From NCBI GenBank assembly GCA_009746045.1, contig RPFO01000104.1, positions 4,064,272 through 4,128,271 of the forward strand: a stretch of 64,000 bases of DNA. The letters run 5' to 3'. Numbering within the stretch: the stretch's first letter is position 1; every line of letters begins with the position of its first letter. Origin of the DNA: Mesostigma viride (Eukaryota > Streptophyta > Mesostigmatophyceae > Mesostigmatales > Mesostigmataceae). The position numbers were made by a program, and so were the translations under genes. Shown here piece after piece: positions 1 to 11,800 of the stretch. The notes under the pieces were generated by a model. That model was not told the DNA's origin and ran no database searches. It saw only the letters and a list, made by a program, of their open reading frames with translations.

Positions 1-808
1 GCTTCAAGCTGCTCGGCAGTTGGCTTCCTGACTGCGAGGACGACATGACGACACGGATCGGCATGGCGTGGGCGCACCTCCATGACCACCGCCGCTGGTG
101 GAGCAACCCCGCCCTACCCCGGATCGTCAAGCGTGACCTCTTCAAGGTCGTCATTCTGACGATCCTGACCTACGGCGCCGAGACGTGGACACTGATGCAG
201 GAGCTGGAGCAACGACTCGACGGCGCCGTCACCAAGATGCTGCGCAAGGCCCTTAACATCCCCTTTGGTTTGCACGTTAGTAATGAGGATTTGTACGCTG
301 ATTTGCCCTATGTTTCCCACATTATTAGGCACAGGCGCCTGGGCCTAGCCGGGCACCTGGCCCGCACAGATCAGGTAGATACATCAGATAGACTAGCTGG
401 CACCAAGCCCGCCCAGCCTGGGCGATATGTCCTCACCTGGCGTGCCCCCGGCCGCGCGCGGCAGGGCCGCCACCCGTGGACTTTTCGTGATAGACTCGGC
501 ATGGACATGTGCTACACTAGACGTGACGGGCTCACCCCCGGGCAGCCTCCTGGTTTGTCTGTAATATGGAGGCAGATGGTGCGCAAGGATAGATGGCAAG
601 TAGTGATGAAGGAGACCACCCCCAAGCCTGTGGGGGCTCCGCGTGTGACCAAGTATGGCATTCATAGCGATTCGGGCCGCGGTGCCCACACCCCTGTAAC
701 TAGGACCTAGATAGCTTATACCATCCATTCCATCCCATGTTCCCCTCCCACTGAGGACTTATGCTCACGTGACGCAGTCACGTGTCTATTAATTAATTAA
801 TTAATTAA
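1..808 (+). mobile_element. LINE (non-LTR retrotransposon) 3' end, family 1
   Basis: An open frame at 45-710 encodes the region after the polymerase domain of a LINE ORF2. It has the typical YGAETWTL block, then LDGAVTKMLRKALN, then an RRLGLAGHLART block that resembles the C-terminal part of endonuclease-reverse transcriptases. The window opens inside the element, so the polymerase part is not visible. After the stop comes a 3' UTR with a possible stem (CACGTGAC pairing with GTCACGTG, 773-786) and then a TTAA tandem tail (about 789-808). The same 3' UTR recurs at 1815-1880 (plus) and 36370-36540 (minus). It is a truncated copy; activity cannot be judged. Confidence 0.8.
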
Positions 809-1330
809 TGCCTTCCTTAGCGTCTGCACAGGTGGCCAACTGCCAAAATTAATAACTGCTACAGCTGAGCTCAGAATGCCACCAAACTTTGACAGTGCCT
901 TCTATGGTCATGACAGAATTTGACTTGTGCTTTTCAGGCCTAATTGATGTGTTATGAGTGTGTATGGGGACGCCCCGCCTAAAAAAGCGTATTTTTGGCC
1001 CAAAAATTAATAACTCAAAGGGATGTGCTGATTTTGTTGATCCAATGAGGTAGAAACAATGTCCCATGACATTTTTATATGGGGTGTGCTTTTTTCATGC
1101 AACTGGTTCTCCCACTGTTCTGGGCAAGATGTGCCCCGGACAGCGTTTTTTTCTATTTTTAGCTCATAGCCGGTGTATGGCTGGGGGTAGTACCCCCAAC
1201 AAGTGGTGGTATGCATGCCCAAACATCATGTTTATGGTCCCCAAACATCATTCAGTGGTTGTCAGTTGCATTTCTGTAGTTATTAGAGGGGGTAAGTTTT
1301 GATATATTTCTATGGGACCCTCCCCTTAAG
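809..1330. repeat. Dispersed repeat sharing a 39-bp head with 20174
   Basis: The first 39 bases (TGCCTTCCTTAGCGTCTGCA onward) match 20174-20212 with one difference (GGCC versus GGTC). Beyond this the two loci share only short A/T-rich and poly-G/C patches. It directly abuts the LINE TTAA tail. No coding sequence is credible here. It may be the end of a non-autonomous transposon or a LINE 5' junction; the type is unknown. Confidence 0.4.
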
Positions 1331-1446
1331 TACTTGCGTGTAATTAATGCGCATGGGCATGCCACGGAGTACTATGCTAATCTCAGTAGAAAAAAAATTC
1401 TATACATGAAAGTTACAATTAATATCGTCTGCCAACCATATAGTCA

Positions 1447-1880
1447 CTGTGGCAGGGCTGCGTGCTCTCGCCATACCTGTTCATTATTGTGGTTGAATAT
1501 GTAATGATTCACGCGCGCAAGCGGTTTGCTCGCATGGTGGGTAGGGAATCAGGGGTGCAGGTCGCCAACCACTTCTGGCATGGCGGGGCGGAAACAGAGA
1601 TTCGGCTAGCGGACATCATCTATGCATACGACACCACCAGCTCTTCCAGGACACTGAGCACGTGCAGACGTGGCTTGACTGCCTCGCAATCAAGGCCCGT
1701 GTGGTGGGGCTCGAGGTCAGCAAGAAGACTGAGGCTCTGGCGATTGGGCTCACTAGCTCAGCCACCGCTGCGACCTTTTTATACTTGATGGCTCTCGAGT
1801 CCTGTATCGGGATATCATCCATTCCATCCCATGCTCCCCTCCCACTGAGGACTTATGCTCACGTGACGCAATTCAACTAG
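1447..1880 (+). mobile_element. LINE reverse-transcriptase fragment, family 1, internally deleted
   Basis: The translation begins QGCVLSPYLFIIVVEY, the reverse transcriptase block before the catalytic motif. It continues to LADIIYAYD, where the catalytic YADD is changed to YAYD. A frame change follows and the next block reads VQTWLDCLAIKARVVGLEVS. The same protein is encoded, with an intact YADD, at 33720-34440. At about 1815 the reading joins abruptly to the family 1 3' UTR also seen at 716-780, so the C-terminal part is deleted. It is a dead copy. Confidence 0.75.
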
Positions 1881-2057
1881 TTTTGTAACTATGCTGGGTG
1901 GGTGCTGCATGGCGATAGCCGGACACCATATTGCCGGCTTCATAATAAGTTTTCATTTGTAAACCAGGCTTGAGGGTAGGTTTTCTATGTATACAATGCA
2001 CCTCGGGTGGGAGGTAGCCAGTCATGATGGCCACTAATGGCCGATCCTGATTAACTC

Positions 2058-5000
2058 TTAAAGTAAACCATGATGCATGTCTAGTGCAGCAAAGACATGG
2101 GGGTACACTAGCTCATGCGCATCGATGGCCCACACAAAGTCCAGGTGTTGATACTCCTGCAGTTCACACAATGCAACATACAAGAAATAGACAGCGTTAG
2201 AATAACGTCAAAGCAATAGATAAATGGAAATTGCATGGCCACCCGTAGCCGGGCGTCCCATAACCTCGTATGTGTCTCATACGTGTGCTGATCAATGCGG
2301 CAGGCTCTTTAATCCCTCACCCGCAGTGCACAGGCCGACTGAAAAAGCAACACACATCTGTAGAAAATGCCATTTAGACTCTCTTCGGCCGCTACCTAAC
2401 CAATATGATAAATAGTGCTTTAGCCAGTGGCAGCCCAGATACGGGGTTTCCCGGACACAGATATCAACGAGACAACATACATGTATAAACCAAACGGGCT
2501 CCCCACAGCAATGGCTCCTCGTAGAAGCTGCCTCTTTCTTACATCACCCCCTTCAATTCAAAATGAAAAAGGCAGCGATTCACATATTAACTTGAAGGGT
2601 GTAGGGTCCTTTACGTAAGCAGATTGTTGAGACAGCATGGGCCAGTGGAATACAGCGCAAGCTAGGGGCATGCCTCCAACAGCTGTTTCCTAGGTATTGC
2701 TGGCAGGCTGAAAGAAAAGAAGATGGCAGGCACGGCCACCATCCAGCTGTTTCCTGGGCAGACCAGCTAGGAGGGTGACAGGCCCTTAGTTAGAATAGGA
2801 GGGTGATAGGCACTTACCTCTGACAGCTGTTCAGTTCAGCAGCACCTGCACGGGCAAACCAACACCAAGATAGGGGGAGGATAGGCACGTACCTCCACCT
2901 GCTGTTCGTACAGTAGCACTTGCGGGGGCAGCTGTGATATCAGCTTTTGCGCATCCTGGGGCACACACAGGTGGTCCTGCCCTCCCCTGCGGGGTGGGGG
3001 AGCGCGCGGTGTGTAGGTTTCATCGCAGACCAACGAGATTCTAAAAGAGATTTGCATGAGCATTGATCATGCCTGAGCATTGTCAATATCAGCCGGCCAA
3101 GGTCACCAGAGGTAGAACGCCACGCCAACAACGGTCATGGGCGGATGGTGGCCACCTACGAGTTCAATTACGCATTCAAGCATGATGAACTACTTCACGT
3201 ACCAGTTTAGTTCCTATTCCTTCGTCCTGACTTCTAGCAGGAGGCTAGGCGCACAGTCTAATCTATGCACTGGGTGTTCCCTACTTCCATATAATTTGTA
3301 GATGAAAATGCACGTAATACTGTGCTCAGAGCCTAGCCGCAAGGCTAGCCATCCTTGGCTAGCCAAACTTGGTATTGGTCAACCGGGCTACTAGTGCAAT
3401 GTGTCCTGTACCAATAAGTTGTACTTACTGTCGGTAGTATTGACATAATAGAGCTCTACACATTTCCTCCTTTCTTTCGGTTTCCAGTTTCTTCCCCGAT
3501 CTTAGTTGTGTCATTTGATCCTTCCTCCAGGCATGCGTTCCTTCCGCTTTCTTAACTAGGCTCTTCATCCTTCCCCCAGTTTTATATACCCTTTTCCCCT
3601 TTCTTACGCTCGTTATCCTTCCCCCAGGTTTGCATCCCTTCCCAGGTTTCTTAGGCTATTTTCTAATCACAACTCAGAGCTTAATTATTATGCATGCATG
3701 CGTGCGCTCGCACGTACCATCTCATCTCTGTGAAGCATTTCCGTTTGCAAGACAAATGTTTCCCAATTTTTGCGTTCTTACCTACGGCGCAGCTCTGCTC
3801 ACACATACCAGAGAGTAACGACAGGCACGGCGATGGCCGACAGGTTGAACTCGGGGGGTGTGGGTGTCCCGTACACATCCATATTGCAGCTGCGAGCAGC
3901 ACATACGAATGGACAAAGCAGAGAAATATGTTCCAATTGCTTATGCTCCAGGGTTGCTAAAAGGGGATACGTGGGTGCGGGCAGACAGTCTTAGCCAGCC
4001 GGTGAATGCGTGCAAAATACGATGAAACGTCCAATGATGAGAGTACCTAGTATAGAGCTTTTTTTATACTTGGTTGGTACTCTTATAAGTGGATGCTCGC
4101 GCTGGGAACACCAGCCGTCAGGGACACCTCACATGCATTGCAGGTCTACGCAATTGGATCCAAACAGGTCTTCCTCTTCGGTACGGCAACCTGCTCAAGC
4201 TATACCTGTAGCCACTGCTGGTCATGGGTAACATGTACTACATCAACTTTGGGCTATTCACTCCAATTCACGACTGAAGATGATTTTCCGGGGGGGCAAG
4301 TTCCAGCTGAGCAAGGTCGGGGTCGCTGAAAAAGAACGTGAAGAAGCAACAATTACTGAGCATGCTAAACACCGAAATTGTGGTACGGTACTGGATTCCA
4401 ACACAGGACCTTTTGCATGATTTTGCGACGTTAGGGGTTTCCTGATCCTAAGGCATCCTGAACAACAGCAGCCCAACTGCGAGCCCAAACAATAGCCCTG
4501 GCTCTTTACCGGAGAGCAGTACTAGTGTGTCTGAAATTCCCTAATGTACCAGCAGATCTCATCTAACTGCGCTAGCCCCAGGGGGGCGAATGTGATCAGG
4601 AGTACTACTGAGTCCTGCTCACAGCTACTACTGTCTATCTAGGACGTGCATGGGTGAGTATCGTCCCCGTGTGCAAGGCTATGGTTACTACTGGACTAAA
4701 CCCCAGGACGAAGGAGACAGACTAAAAAAAATAATAAAAATGCACAGGTGTACCAGCCTAGCTGGATAGTGGTGCAAAACATACCCACGCTTGGGTGGCC
4801 CTAACTTTAGCTGGCTTTGCCTCCGGAACACTGGCTCTGTTGGTATGCTCTGAAACCAAGCTCTCTTGTTTTGCCTAGGGAACACTGGCCCTTATGTTTT
4901 GCCTTGACAACACTGGCTATCTTGCTTTGCCTCGTACCACGGCTTTCCCCCCAAAACACACAAGGCTCACCTCAGGTGCAACAGCGTGTTGCCATCGTAC

Positions 5001-8000
5001 TCAACACTTGCTCAATATATGGATTAACACGACTGCATTGCGTGACTTCAAATCCTCGACAAGTATTTATGCTTTCAACCGCCGTGCATCAGTGTAGCTC
5101 ACCTCGGGTGCATCAACGTGTTGCAGTCGTACTCCTGGAAGCTGTTGTTGGGCGAGCGCAGCTCTTGCGCAAAGTGGAACATGTCCTGTGACGTGGGTGC
5201 AGCATGTGGGCGCGGCGGGGTGATGTGCGATGAGCATACATAGATCGATGCCCAGGACCCCGATGGGGGACCTCCTTATCCACGTCAGTGCCATTACTTT
5301 TGTATATAATGGACCCTTGCAAAGCCTAGCGTGGAAAATGAGAAAGGGTTGCTATCTACTACAGCAGACATATACAAGTAGATGTAGAAAAACATTGATA
5401 ATGGAAATCGAGGGCGGGAATCGAGGGCAACACAAACATGTATATAGCAACATGCAAACCTCAAGCACTCCGCTTATGCATTATGTCCTCTTCATACCCC
5501 TAGGATGTGTATGTACAGTTACGGCACTAACAAAACTATGTGTGTATGTACAGTTACGGCACTAGCTATACTATGTGTGTATGACGCGCAACCGCTGTAT
5601 CCATGTGCGATGAGAATGTACAGCACTTTGCGGTGAGCGTGGGCGTGTAAGAGAGAGAACAAAGGGGATTCGATTCGAGGGATCCATAGTGCTGACATCT
5701 GGGCAAAGGACGATGTCAGTAGCAACCGTAGTGTGTCAAGGTGGCCCTTTACCTCACCCATGGGTTAGGCGTGAGAGTACCCTTATCTGGTCAAAATGAT
5801 GACTTCCTCACGTGCACGACAACAAAAAAAATGGAACAAACTAAGAGCAGAGTTCAGGGATTGTACACATAATCAATCAGGCCGTTGATGAAACGTTATG
5901 AGAGGAAAAACACCAATCGCCAGTGGTCCCCAATGCAGTAAGTGGTCCCCAGTACAATTAGCCTCCAGAGCAGTGACACGACCATGAGCTGTCATGCAGT
6001 GCAGTGGTCACATGCAAGACGCTTATATCACAAACGTTTCGCATGTACTCGTAAGCACACATGTACACAATAATGCCATGGAGCCGCACCATACATAGGC
6101 CTGCCAGGTGGCCCTACCCAGGGTACGCATAGCTGGCTAACATGACCTCATCAGTGATGTCAGACACTGACGCTACCGCCAGGAACTCAAAGAGGTCAGA
6201 AGCCGCTGCTTGGCATAGCATGCTGCATTCTAAACCGACACAGGAATGTGCTACGCACGTGACAAATGCTCATCATTAGCTTCTTGGAAAGTGAGACAAC
6301 GACTTGCTGTAGAGTAGCATTTACTGCAGCTGGGGAGCCTTCGGGCATGAGGGAAGAGGGGAGTCTCTGCTCCCGCTCTCGCCGTCCAACAAAGAGGGGT
6401 GGAAAGCACTCTAGTTTATTATGGTGCTCCGCGACTCTCTGACGGGAGCGCGTGACTAATTTTATCAATTAATCACTGGCCCCTGGGATAGTGAGAAAAC
6501 CAACCCCCCCGTATCCAAAGGAAGTCCAAAGGCAAAGGTCACCTTCAGGGACGAGCCGGCCGGGCAGAAGGCCATGTACAGCGGCATGCGCGTGTTGTTG
6601 ATGCGCTGTTGGCACACGAGCATCACGGCAGCGCAAGTGGGAGTGCATTGCGTTCGGATGCATCGCGTTTGAATTTAGCATGGGCAATTCAGGAGAAACC
6701 GATACCATGCTCAATCCCAGGCACAGCATGCCCTAACTAGTGAGGAAACGGGTCGGCATTTTATGTGATACATTTTCCTATGGTACAGGGTAAAAACGTT
6801 TACGCTATCCTTGACTTGGAAAACGGAAGCAAGCCACAGTGCTCCAGGAAGCTGATGTCGAATGCATGATGGCAAAACCATGGGCACCTCGGCATTTTCA
6901 GCTAGGGAGTAGGTGGGCCCATAGTGTATTGCTCGTCTCACAAAGGCTCCACAGAAACAACTGCACCGTTCAGTGCTCCAGGTTCAGTGGGTTTGGGGCT
7001 TAAGAGGTCTGGAGGAGTGGAGGGTACAGGGAAGAGTGTAGGCAGCCAAACAAGTCAAAACAAAGAAAAGTAATGACAGCTCCGCCACTCGAATATAGCC
7101 TTCTGCGAATATTGAAATCCCACCCCTATGTGCCACAGCGTCCCTGTAACACTCTCTGTTTGCACATGCCACTAGCGGACACCGATCGGCTTCAAAGGGT
7201 AATCCTGCAGTTAATAGATAGATAGGAAATGGACGGCCACTGACTCCATGACATGGGTACCAAGAGGTGCCCTCAGACACTCCAAAGCTTCTATTAAGAA
7301 AAAAGTCCGAGATGGACCAAGGCACAGGGCACTTTGTGGAGAGATAAGTAGATAGGACAGTTCATGGGGGGACACACGGAGCATTGATTAAGCCAACCGG
7401 TAGACAGATCGATGGAACGGTTATGCTGATGGGCTGTTCATTCACTACGCTCAAAAGCTACCAAGTAGAACACGCTCAGGAACCACAAGGGACGTGGCGG
7501 GGACCATGCTGACAGGGGCGGTGCGACACACTTGTTGGGGTTAAGGCTTGCACTTCTAATGCTGAAGGCCAAGTCAGGTTCATATGCCTGCACTTGGAAG
7601 CCAGGAACGTTACGGTCTACGGCAAAACGACTTTGCGTGGCCACCAGGCATGTCCATGCACCGTCAAGCTTTACGTTCCTTACTGCCATGCTCGGTTGCT
7701 TAGAACTCGGTTGCAAACACTTCATTATGTGTCGTGAGATCCTCTTCAAAAGAGTAGTTCTGTGTCGCTGATCTAACCAAGTGCAGTCCTCCTCTCGTTC
7801 ATTAATGAGAAAAAGACAACGCTTTGATTTTGATGGACACGCGTATGCGAAACACTGTTACTGGCCCTACACAAGCTCTAAGCTTTGCGAGGGGGAGCAA
7901 GGGGTCGCATTCCCAGACCTAGTTCAGCAACACGCAATACAGGTCACTGGTAAGCTAAACAACTTTCTCAACATCCAAACAACTTGATTCACTGCTGGAG

Positions 8001-8741
8001 GTAGCTAGCCTCCCACCTCGTAGTTGAGCGGCCCCACAATATAGGACAGGATGTTGTCGCAGATGCGCACGGTGGGCTTGCGGCATAGATCGGGCAGCAG
8101 CTTGCGGCCCTCCGCGGTGGACGGCAGCAGCTCCTGTTGGGGGCGATCCCGTGTTTAGAAGCGCAGAATACTCGTGTAAGTTTTGAGTTATCATGCAAAC
8201 AATAGGGCTCATCAAGGTAAGCTCATGAAGACAAGCTCCATGGCTTGCCAAAGCGACCATCTGTTCAGTTTTTATAGAAATGCTCATGTGGCTCTACAAG
8301 ACTGGGTTCTTGCGTGGCGCGCAGTGCGGTAGGTCATTCAATGCTCATGCACCTGCGCATGCTTCAGCGAGACAGCAGGTGCACGAGAAAGGAATTACTG
8401 CGCAAAAACAAGCCCGCCATGAGGCAGTGTCCACGAAACAACCCACCCGCCATGTCAATGTGAAAGAACCGCCCCCAGCATAGTATGCAAGAAGACACCC
8501 ACCATCTCGGTGTGCAACAACTGGCCCAATCACCATGAGTTAGTGTGCAAGAATCAACCCCACCCACCATGTCGGTGTGGATGAAGCGCTGCAGCTCGAT
8601 CGCGTGCGCGAGCGAACGTATCATCGGGCTCTGCGTGTTGCCCAGGAACACGGCGGGGGCCAGCGCCACAAACACCGACACCCACGACGCCTCGGGCAGG
8701 CGCAGCGCCTGCATGACAAACATCTGGGTGGTGCCCTGCAG

Positions 8742-8803
<62 letters not shown>

Positions 8804-11800
8804 AATGGAGTTATGGCAGGGCGCCGGGCAGGTACATGTGGTTGAATTGAGACACGTGAGAATGATGACTGTTTGCTTGGCAAGTTCAGTATTAGGTGGC
8901 AGTAGCTACATTCCTTAGGGACAATGCAATGAGCTGTTCTGAGCGGCCATTTAGAACGCCGGGGAGGCGATTGCTGTTGTACGCATATAATGAAAGTAAA
9001 GGTGATTAGAAGGAGAAAAAAAGAGCCCCCCTCCCCCCAGGAGAATGAGAGGCACATACAAATCGAAGATAACGTAACAAACGACGTTTACAAATTCAGA
9101 TAACCCAGCTAAATTTAGCCACATAGCACCCCGCCATGGCATGCTCCCTTGGCACGTTAGTATACTCAATTGTTGCGCAGATCTACAAAGTAATCTCGCC
9201 TAGATGGCAGCGCTGTTATGAAGAAAGAAATGCACGTCAGGGTGAGGGGATCACCTGCCAGGTACCAGGCGGCAAACTTGCCTAATGCCCCCGATGGGAC
9301 ATGGCATTAGCATTTATGCAAACATTGTAAGGGAAGAATGCCAACCTGCATGGCATGCAGGTGTCGATGTAGCACCGGCGCTCCGGTGACTTGCATAAAA
9401 GGCGTGCACAAATGACCCACTACTACACCAAAAGTGCCACTGTGTGAGCCGTGATCTATATACAATCAAAACAATTAGCCGACGTTTGAGTTGGAATCAC
9501 GATAACATATTGGATTTACATAGGAGTACAGGATTTAGTTAGGATTTAAATAGAAATCATTTGCACCCATACGTGGTTCACCTGGTCCGTGAGGGTCATG
9601 TACTTGCAAGCTCCAAAAGCCTCTCCTTCCTTTATATTCGCTGCCATATAATGAGAAGGATTTCTCAACAGCAACTGCAACCTCCAGGTTTACAATAGGT
9701 GCATTTTATGTAAACGAAGGAGAGAAGCACTCTAAAGTGCTAACAAGATTGGCATCGTTGGCCCTTTACATGCAACTTGACTTGACAGCTTAATACTCTA
9801 CTGCGTTAGGAAAAATACTCCTCACCTGGGGGTAGCCGGGCTGGCATGTTCCTAGTGGGTAGGAGCCATCAGGAGATATATAGTGTCCATTATAGTGCTG
9901 CTCAACTCACATCACAAGGGAGTGGCTTTAGAGCAGCTTTCACACATCGGTTCAAGCCGCTAGCTGATTACTGATGCACTGCTACATGATGCGTGTGAGC
10001 GCCCACCATTAGAAGATTTCCACAGTGCATGGTATTTGACACATGAGGAGAAGCTACTAATAAACTAATTCTGATAAATTCTTAGTGAGGCCTCACCTGC
10101 AAATGGCCATAAAAAGGTTTTCAACCTTTCTATTGAAACCACTAGCTACTACTTAATTATTTCGTTTTCATATTCAGCATCACCTGCAAATGATCATAAA
10201 AAGATGTTCAGTTTTTATTATATCATTTCAGCTTTTATCAACCACTACCTACTACTTCGTCACTTCAGTCCCATCATTAGCAAGTCCCCCCCCCACACAC
10301 ACACAGTTCCCTTCAACAACGTTCAACCCCTGTTACATAGAACGCTACCTACTACTGCCTTACATCTTTTTCATCATCCACGAGTAAAGACATTCCTCAC
10401 CTGCGAGTGGCCGACATACGCCACCTTGTCCTGCCCTGTGGCCAACCGAATCGTGCGTAGGAACGCGGGCAGGTCGTGGTGCGCCATGTCCGAGAAGGAA
10501 AAGTTCCAAAACGCAGGGTCCCGCGCAGGATCTAGCGAGGTGTGCCGCTTGCTGCGCGTGTCGATCATAAAATACAGAAGGATAGAAGCAACGCCAATGC
10601 AGATTGGTGGTTGCATGGTGACGACTGTTTATGTCAATATTCCAACACTCGTGGCCCCGCAAGGGGTATACGAGGTGAAAGGCTTGCTGTGCATGGCAGT
10701 GATATGTAAAAAAGCATGCCAATGAGGGAAGGTTAGTAAAGGACGCTCACACTCAAGCTCCAGTGCGCACATTCACAAGTAGGGTCCAGCAAGGTGTATG
10801 CCACGTGGCAGATGACAGCATTTTTCACACTGAGCGAGCATTCCGCTGAAGTAGGATCCAGACACATTTTAAAATCCCCGAATAGCATTCACATCTGGAG
10901 TACTCCCACTCGATTGACAATTCTGTCCAACATTGTGTTGTGACCTCACTCTCATCAGAAATTGGTCCTATTTGCAAATCGCGGCCATTTTCGCTCTTAG
11001 TTAAGAGGGCTGCTCCAATGTTGGACCGGACCGGTCCCACCTACTCCCACCCGAAAAGACGTTGAGTAGGGTGGGGTGGAACAGCCCGCGCGGCGACAGC
11101 CCGCCCGGCAGCGCCCAGGCTTGGCGCATGTACATGTGCGGCGCAGTTCTTCGAGTGTCATTGCGGTGCTTTTTAAATTTTTGAAAAAACACACACACTT
11201 TTTTGCCTCTTGCAGTTGCAACTAGGTTTAAAAGGTAGAGCACCCATCAAGTGCTCCAACCATAAATGCATATACCATCTGCCCCCAACACGCGCGGTCC
11301 TGTCACGCACACCCGCACACCAGGCCCCACAACCAGCACTTGGGCACTACCTGACTCGTTATAGGGCATCCCGAAGCCACCCCGCAAGCCCACTGTGCTG
11401 GACCCAGCGGCCCGGCTCAGGCCAAGGTGCAGGCTCGCGACCCGCCCCTTCTCCGCGGTGCCTCAATCAAGAGGGAGCTCCAGCACGCCTACGGCTACTT
11501 CAGGTCTTGTAGGTTGGACGACGCCGAGAAATTCGACCCAAACAACAAGAGTGGCAAGAAGCTCAAGGCCCAGAAGAACGGCATCCCCTGTGAGTAAAGG
11601 GACGAGTTCTCCAAGGAGATCGCCATGATCATGTGGAGGGGAAACCAGCACAACTTGGGCTCGTACAACAGCTTCGTCTCCACCACGCTCATCGAGTCCA
11701 AACTGTTTAACAGCCTCAGCCCGGAGACCAAGGACCTCAAGAACTTGAAGAACGAGCTCGTCGCCAAGAAAAGAAGAATCACCCCGATCTCGTCAAGCTC

